A stretch of 62,500 nt of DNA from Neocallimastix lanati (nom. inval.) (taxonomy: Eukaryota; Neocallimastigomycota; Neocallimastigomycetes; Neocallimastigales; Neocallimastigaceae): positions 3,567,501 to 3,630,000 of the forward strand of contig JACVTC010000002.1 of the NCBI GenBank assembly GCA_016946835.1, read 5' to 3'. Each line of letters starts with the position of its first letter. Position 1 is the stretch's first letter. Positions 54,791-62,500 of the stretch are shown one piece after another. The notes beneath the pieces were generated by a model. It was not told the origin of the DNA and ran no database searches. It saw only the letters and a program-made list of their open reading frames with translations. Position numbers and translations under genes: made by a program.

Positions 54791-57573
54791 TTGTAGCATA
54801 TAATTATTTATGTAATATTTATTAATATATATATATATTATTTTTAATTAACATTATTTATATTTTAGATTAAAAAAACAATAATGATAATAATAATAAT
54901 AATAATAAAAACAAAAACAAGCAAATTTTTATTTAAATCGACACCAAAAATAATTTCATAAATATTTTTGTTTTTCTTTTTATATTTATATATATATTTA
55001 ATTATCAATTTTTTCTTTGGCAAAATTTATAATTCATATTACAGACAAAAAATTATCTAAAATTAGATAAAAAATAATAATTATATGAATAATTATTATA
55101 TGTATTTTATATCAATTTTAAATTTATTAATATTTCAAATAATTTTTTTTTTTAATAAAATATAATCTTTAACATGATTATATATTATTTAATTAATTTT
55201 TAAATTAAAATATAGTTTTAAATATTTTTTAAAAATGAAAATCAAATAGATAAAATAACTTTTAAAAATTTACTCTTGTATTTAAAAAATAATATTATAT
55301 AATGAACACTCTTCTCTTTTATTTTTTTTTTAATTATATATTATCTTTGGAATTATAAAAAATATCTACTAATATATATATTATTGTTGTCATTTATATT
55401 TTAATAAAAGTAAATTGTAGTAATTATAATATAAATCATTCAAACCATAAATGGTAAATTTGATTTGTTTTATTTTAATTTAATAATGTTAAAGTATTAA
55501 AAAATCAATAGAAAAAAAAATTATTATTACTCTCATTAAAAATTTATTCGAATTTATAAAATTATTGCTTTATTCATTATTATATAGTCTTTTTAATATT
55601 AAAATATACATAAAATTCAATAATTAGATGAAAAATTTTATAATAACAAGAATAATTATAATAATTTAACAAGTATCTATTTGGAAATAAATAGGTTTAT
55701 GAAAGGTCATATTGATTTTGACACTAAAGATAAGACTAATTCAAATCAATATTCTTAATAATTAAAACAATATTATTAATAATAATTTTCTAAAAAATAA
55801 ATAAAAAATACTTATAATAATATTTTCAGTAGATAATATGAATTATTATAATAGAAGAAAAATATTTATTAATTTCAATTCAAAAAATTAAAATTCATAT
55901 TTATATATTAATATATTTATTTATTTATTATTAAGGAATATAATATAAAATTATATTGAATATTGAATATTTAAAATATTAAACTTTTTTTTTATTAAAA
56001 AATATTGCATTTTTTCTAATTATAATAAGTTATTTACTGACCTCTATTCTCTATTGAAAAATAATAATAATGTATTAAAAACTTTATTCAAAAAATAACA
56101 ATAATAATAACTTTATGACATGATGTTTTTATCCATACTAAAATTATCAATATTAATTAAATATCTATTAATATTATTTTTATTGAAGTAAAAATATTCG
56201 AAAAATATTATATAAATCAATAAATTAAGTTAATTCTCAATCTAACCCTAATATATTAAAAAAGGTAAAAAAATTATGTATTAATACATTCATATACATT
56301 ATTTTTATTTATTTATTTATTATTATGAGAGTTGTAAAAACCATTTAATCTTTTTTTTTTTTTTTTTCTTATTAAATATTAATAATATTTAATAAAAGCT
56401 TTAATTAATAATATATGTGATAATAATTTTATAAATTAAATAATATTAAAAATTTAATTATAAATATTTATAATATATCAATTTATATATATATATTTTT
56501 GTTTTTTGTTTATAATTTTTATTTACTTCAACGGTAATTATGACATTTTAATAGCAATAAAAGTATATTTTTTTTAATAAAATAATTCTTTTTGTAACAA
56601 AATAATATATTATTTTTATTAGCTTATTGCTTTAGAAATAAAAAATTAACAGTATAAAAATCATTAAATATTGTTATATTAATTATATTTATGAATATAA
56701 AAATATGAATATTTATATTAAATAAAATAAATTATTTAATTATTAATAAACATAAAACTACTGTAAATGAATTTTATCAACAACAAAATCTTTGTATAAA
56801 ATGTTTCAATATAAATAATAAATTATTTTTTTTTATTATATATAATTTGGGGAAAAGTAATATATTGAAAAATTGAAAAAATGGAGTAGAAAAAACAAAA
56901 AATAAGAATTGTTTAATTTTTTTTTTCTTATTTTTCAAGTTTCTATATTCTATAATTATATTTATTCAATAAGATAATAAAAATAGAAATAATTATTAAT
57001 ATTTATGAAAGTAAATATTATATTCTAAATTGTAAATTTTACAATAAACAAAATTGTTTGAAAAAAGGAATATAATAATATAATAAATAAATGATAATAA
57101 ATAAACAAATAATACTAAAGTAATGGAAATAGAAAGTTGAAAGAAAATAAATAAAAAAAAGAACAAAAGAAAATTAAAATTAAATAAATATGCATAATAA
57201 TTAATTTTTTTTAAATATTTATTAAGATAATAAATACATTTTAATAATAATAAAATATAAAATTTACATTTTAAATTTTTAATTTTATATACTAACTTTT
57301 TTTTTTTTTTTTTTTTTTTTTTATTTATTTATTTATTTAATTATTATTTCTTTACTTATATACTCTATTTAATATAAGACAATAAATATATTGAAGTAAA
57401 TTAAAATCTTATTATATTCAGCATATTCTAAAGCAATTTCATAATAAACAATAAGAAATTTATTGATAAATAATCAAGAATCAATCAAATAATAAACAAA
57501 TAAATAGTATTTCTATTAATTTATAAAATAAAAAATTATTATTTTAAAATTACATTCAAAAAAAAAATATAAT
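54791..57573. promoter_or_regulatory. Upstream region of TRAPPC10
   Basis: Low-complexity A/T DNA on the divergent side facing TRAPPC10. It contains (AAT)n at about 54887-54907 and a T run at 57297-57322. No gene or specific regulatory motif can be supported. Confidence 0.5.
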
Positions 57574-60505
57574 ATGCAGGCTGAAATAAAAACAAGACTC
57601 ACCCAGTCTATGGGTGAATCTAAAAAACCAATTATTACTTGTAAGATATATAAAATTATTAAATTTTAGTTTATTGGTTTTGGATTAATGAATTTATAAA
57701 ATATTCGCTTTAAATAAGCTTATTTTCAATAATAATATTAAATTAAAAATAAACCAATTATACTTAAATATTATTTATTATTTATTATTATTATTATTAT
57801 TCAATTATAAATTTATAAATTAAAATAATTTTAAATGTTTATAAAATACTCAGTAATAATAATATAATAAAATATTTCAAAATATGTTTTTAAATCATTA
57901 TGAAATATTTTAAAAAATTTGTAATATAATCTTTTATATTTAATAACAATAAGATAATAAAGGAAATATATATATTTGCATATACACATGTCGTATTTTA
58001 ATTTATTTTTTTTTTAATATTTATTTTTATTATTTATTGTATTATTATTATTAATATTAATACTAGTTATATAGAATAACAATAAATATCAATATAATTT
58101 AATGAATTACTAAATTTTTTATTCTGATCTTAAAAATTATATATAATATGTAATGGATACTATAGACAAAGATGATACAAATATTTGGCAACATATTTCA
58201 AAAGAATTAATGTCTCGTTTTCCATTGAAAGATATTGAATGTCGTGGAATTGGTAATCAAAAAATGAATCGTGTTATTAATACTCTTGATATTGAATGGC
58301 GTCCATTTTCAGAAGAATGGCAAAATAAAAATGTTTATACACAACTTCAACAAGCCCCATTTTTAAATTTATATATTTTAAATTGCTCAGTAAGTTTTAT
58401 TGTTTGAATTATAAAATCGATACTTAATCTAATTTAATGAAATTATAAACAATAATAAAACAAATAAAGCAAACAAACGAACGAACGAACAATAATAATA
58501 ATAAAATTGTTTTTTTAATAGTTATTAATAAAAATGTTTGATTTTCTCTAATATTAGTTTAAATTATAATAATATTTTAAATTATAATAATATTTTAATT
58601 AGGATTTAGAACAATATAAAAATACCATTAAAGATAAAATTAAATATTGGTTAAATATTATCGAATCTAAAAAAAATCAAGAATGGATGGTTATTTGTAT
58701 TTCTGGAGAAAGCAATACTAAATCTATTTTAGGTATTAGAACATCAATTTATGATAAAATAAAAAGTGACTTTAATTTAAATAAAGATAGGTAATTTTTT
58801 TTCTTTATTTTCCAAAAATAAATTTATATATTTTATTATAAAGTTAATATTTTAAAAAAATTAAAACTTATATTATTAATATTATTAAAATGTAATTATA
58901 GACTTATGCTAGTTAAATTATATTCTGAAGTTAAAGAAAGTGATATATGGGGTTTAGTTGTTGGAAAAATAAAAGAAAAACTTTTATCATGTTTTTTCCA
59001 ACAAGTATTAACATTACAAGAAGATATTAAGCGTTTAGATAGTCAACGTCTTCTTCCAGGTTGGAATTATTGTTCATTTTTCATTTTAAAAGAACAATTA
59101 GCTTTATTATATGATACTGTTAATCTATATCAAGATGCATTAGTACAATATGATGAATTAGAGGCTTCATTTTACCAAACCTTAGTTGGTAATTATTTAT
59201 AATTAATTAACTTTTTTTTAAGTTTTTTTATTATTTATTTTATTTTTTATTTTTTATTATTTATTTATTTATTTTATTTTGTTTTATTATTTTATTTTAT
59301 ATTTATTTTTTTATTTATTATTAATTTATATATAATATATATAATACTTATGACAAAACATTTGCGTCTTTTTATTTATTTATTTATTTTGTACAATATT
59401 ATAATTAAACAAAAATATATTAAAACAAATTAAATTAAATTCGATATTTTTAATAATATAGAACAAGGTGCAGCATGGTTTAAATCATTTGGTGGTACAG
59501 AAGAAGGAGATGATAGTCTTGATTTCTTAAATCTTAAGAGAAAACCATTCAGAGAAATGATTATTCAAAATACGACTACTATTTTTGATTTTAGAATGTA
59601 TCTTTTTGCAAGACAATGCCAATTATTATTCAGACTTGATAGACCAGCTGAACTTTGCCAAAGAGCTAAACTTTTTATTTCTTCATTTTCTATGACATTA
59701 ACTGATTATAAGGTATGCACATATATAATAATATATAAGTATATAAGTATATAGTAGTAACATTAATAATAATTGTAAATATTTATAATTATTTTTTAAT
59801 ATAAAAAAGGGAGCATTATTCCCATTCTTTAGAGAATCATGGATTTATACTACTTGTATGAATATTGTTTCAAGATGTGAAGAATTAGCATCAATTTCAT
59901 GGCATAATAATCAAACTTTAATGGAATTTGAAGGTGCTAGTGGTGAATTGTTACATTTAGCAAGATCACAAGTAATATACAAAAATCTATTTATTATTTG
60001 TATTTAATTAATAAAAAAAATGAAATAAATTAAAAAAAAAAAAAAAAAAAATAAAAAAAGTAAAAATTCAATGTTTATTAAGATATTAATTATAATAAAA
60101 TTATATATAAAAACTATCATAGCTTGATATTCTTGGTCGTGCTTGTAATTATTTACCAGATAATTTAGATAAACCAAGTTATGATCCTAATAAAAATAAC
60201 AATTATAAAACTGAAATATTTGATAAGATTACAAATCAACATTTAAAAAACTTATTAAGCAGTGTTGAATCTTTTGATGAAATTTATAATGTATATATAT
60301 AAATTATTTCATTTTATATAAATATAAATAATATTTATGTTTTTTAATAATTAATAAATTTATTATTACATTTTTTTTTTTTTTTTTTTTTTTTTAGTTA
60401 ATTACCTCAAGAGCAATTCATTGTTTCGAAAGTTGTAAAAGACAAAGATCCATTTGGTTACTGAAGAGTGACATTTCTAAATTAGATTTGTAAATTTTAA
60501 TATAA

Positions 60506-60541
<36 letters not shown>

Positions 60542-62500
60542 TAGTTAATAAAAAATTAAAATTTATATTTAGCTATCGTGGACGTTTGAAGGAAGCTTCA
60601 GAAGGTTTATTACCATTATGTAACCTTTATGCTAAGGAAAACTGGCATGGAATTGAAACCAATTTGTTACAAATGCTTGCTATTTGTCAAAAACAATTAA
60701 ATCAAAATATTCCATATTTGGAGACATGTATTACAATTTTAGCTAATAGAAATTATATTGATGATGAAACATTTGATAAATATACTGATGAAATGATTGA
60801 AACTGTCGATAAAATGGAAGAAGGTAAAATGAAATAGGATTTTATATATGTGTAATCATAAAAAAATAAAAAATAAAAAATAAATAATGATAATAAAAAA
60901 TAGTACTAATAATAGCCCTAATGTTAATATTTTTCTTATAATAACAATAATAATGAATTACTTTATTAGAATATGAAAAGGAAATTTCTTCAATATTTAA
61001 ATACGAGCTTAAGTCACTGGTTCATCAATTAAGAAATGACAGTGGTATTTTATTCGAAGTTTGCATTACAAATCCATTCAAAAGGGTAAATATCTTAAAT
61101 TCTTAATATAATAAAAAGAAAAAATCAATTTTATATACTCAATATTTTATATTATATTTATTTAATAAATAGAAAAAACTAATATGATAATTAATGAATA
61201 TATTTAATAATATTATAAAATTTAGGCTATTAAAATTAATAATTTGAATTTAGAATTAGTCAGTAAAGAAAATAATAAAATGATTTTTGATTGTAAAGAA
61301 GCTAATCTTGAATCTGGAAAGAACACTATTCAACTTAAATGTGAAGTAATAACCCTATAAAAATATAAATACCATTTATTTAATAGTTTTTAAAGAAATG
61401 AAAAAGAAAAAAATAATAATAATATAATAATTTTTATAATACTTTTAATATATGAATATATTTGATATTATAATTATGGTGATATAAAGCATCCAATATC
61501 GGGAAAATATAATGCAACATCAATTCAATTTTCAATTAATAAATTTATATTAAAGAGTGCTATACACGAAAGAATTAATAAATCATACACAGTAAAAGAA
61601 ACATCATCTACCTTACTTATTAAAGCTGGCTGTGTTCAACCAAGTAAAATATAAACAAACAAATACTAAACTCTTAATAAATATTAAAAAATATATATAT
61701 ATATATATTGTACAAGTTTATTTATATATATATTTTCATTTTATTTATATATAGTTGAATATGAAAAACCATCAAATAAACTTTCATTATCTATATATTC
61801 CAAATCCAATTCAATTTCAACTGGTACACTTACCGTTTCATCAATTACTGGTATGTCATTGAAATATCCAGAAGAAATAGTTTATAAAATTAAAAAAGAA
61901 GGTATATTTTTAATAATAATAATAATATATATTATAATAAATTTTATTATTATAATATTAATAAATAATGATAATATATATACTAATAAGATTATAAAAT
62001 TATTATATTTTTTTAAATTTTTAATTTTTTATTCTTTTTAAATGTAGATTCTAATGAACCTGAGAGAACAGTTACTTTATCTTATGATAAAAATAATGAT
62101 TATATATCACTTCCAGAATGTGATGAAAATGAAATCATTACTTTTGAAGTACCATTTGTTTCTGAGAAATTAAATATTAGTGTTCATAGAGTAAGTTTTA
62201 ATAAATTTATATATTTTTTTATATTTAAAATTTAATAATTGATATGAATAAATAATAAATATTATATATAATGTATTATATTTAAATATAAAATAGATGA
62301 CTTTTGCTTTTGATTATATAATGAAAAATGGTGTTCATCGTTTTCATTCACTATTCGAAAAAGTTAAAATTTCAACACCTTTCATTTATAATAATAATGT
62401 TACTTATAGTCATGACTGGTAAATTATTTCATTTATTATATTATTTGTTATATTATATGTAGTAATTTATATAATTTATATAATGCTATTTTATATATAA
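57574..62500 (+). CDS. TRAPP II subunit TRAPPC10/Trs130 (3' truncated by window)
   Basis: Fifteen exons are visible, all in phase, about 830 codons: 57574-57640, 58166-58389, 58603-58790, 58902-59188, 59462-59712, 59810-59971, 60123-60290, 60398-60489, 60573-60823, 60970-61085, 61226-61345, 61490-61643, 61755-61901, 62048-62190, 62297-62418. A GT donor follows at 62419, so more exons lie beyond the edge. TRAPPC10 is a large scaffold of the TRAPP II complex, the exchange factor for Rab11/Ypt31 and Rab1/Ypt1 at the late Golgi. Matches to the family: PFLNLYILNCS, WMVICISGES, LPGWNYCSFFILKEQLALLY, YQDALVQYDELEASF, FDFRMYLFARQCQLLFRLDR with PAELCQRA, and the helical repeat KEASEGLLPLCNLYAKENWH. 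The part after about residue 650 is beta-rich as expected. The first coding exon is only 67 nt and intron 1 is 525 nt. Exon 8's acceptor is preceded by about 26 T. Confidence 0.93.

Noticed and set aside
61853-62041. Possible intron donor GTATGT at about 61850 and a separate 62-codon ORF
   Set aside because: Reading through gives a sensible coding stretch (GMSLKYPEEIVYKIKKE) that joins in phase to the next exon from a donor at 61902, so the ORF is exon tail plus intron.

Overview
The window is nuclear DNA from a very A+T-rich eukaryote. Its genes are split by many short introns with GTAAGT/GTATGT-like donors and TAG/AAG acceptors. Proteins carry Asn/Ser/Gln-rich inserts, and the gaps are almost pure A/T with long homopolymers and microsatellites. 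This pattern, the fungal-style gene set (Ubp15/USP7, Trs130/TRAPPC10, a Far9/Far10/SLMAP-type FHA protein, IPK1, Maf, Hsp20) and a Ty1/copia relic best fit an anaerobic gut fungus (Neocallimastigomycota). That assignment is inferred; no taxonomic marker is present.

Layout. 1-1009 (-): 5' part of a DNAJC3/p58IPK-like ER TPR co-chaperone, cut by the window edge. 4.1-6.6 kb: decayed, compositionally distinct former coding sequence of unknown family. 9163-13855 (-): five-exon TPR plus metallo-beta-lactamase fold protein. 16.5-19.0 kb: heptamer satellite with a 70-bp higher-order period. 20.2-21.1 kb: 52-bp minisatellite. 21.1-23.3 kb (-): dead Ty1/copia element carrying an approximately 730-bp foreign insertion with a MITE and tRNA-like pieces. 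24399-25100 (-): small heat-shock protein. 28400-32223 (-): eleven-exon FHA/coiled-coil/tail-anchored protein. 33867-35496 (+): five-exon Maf nucleotide pyrophosphatase. 39293-43522 (+): four-exon inositol-pentakisphosphate 2-kinase. 43.9-44.5 kb: unrecognised decayed ORF. 45379-51452 (-): 23-exon USP7/Ubp15 deubiquitinase. 53.8-54.8 kb (-): another decayed ORF. 57574-end (+): TRAPPC10/Trs130, 15 exons visible, 3' end outside the window.

Exon chains were worked out by hand. In every multi-exon gene the reading phase is kept across all junctions, which strongly supports the models. The genes are unrelated housekeeping functions (ER folding, deubiquitination, vesicle tethering, inositol phosphate metabolism, STRIPAK-type signalling, nucleotide sanitation). 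I see no gene cluster or defence-like system. The most unusual content is the repeat landscape, the nested insertion in the copia relic, domain cores interrupted by low-complexity inserts, and introns whose microsatellites could fold on themselves.
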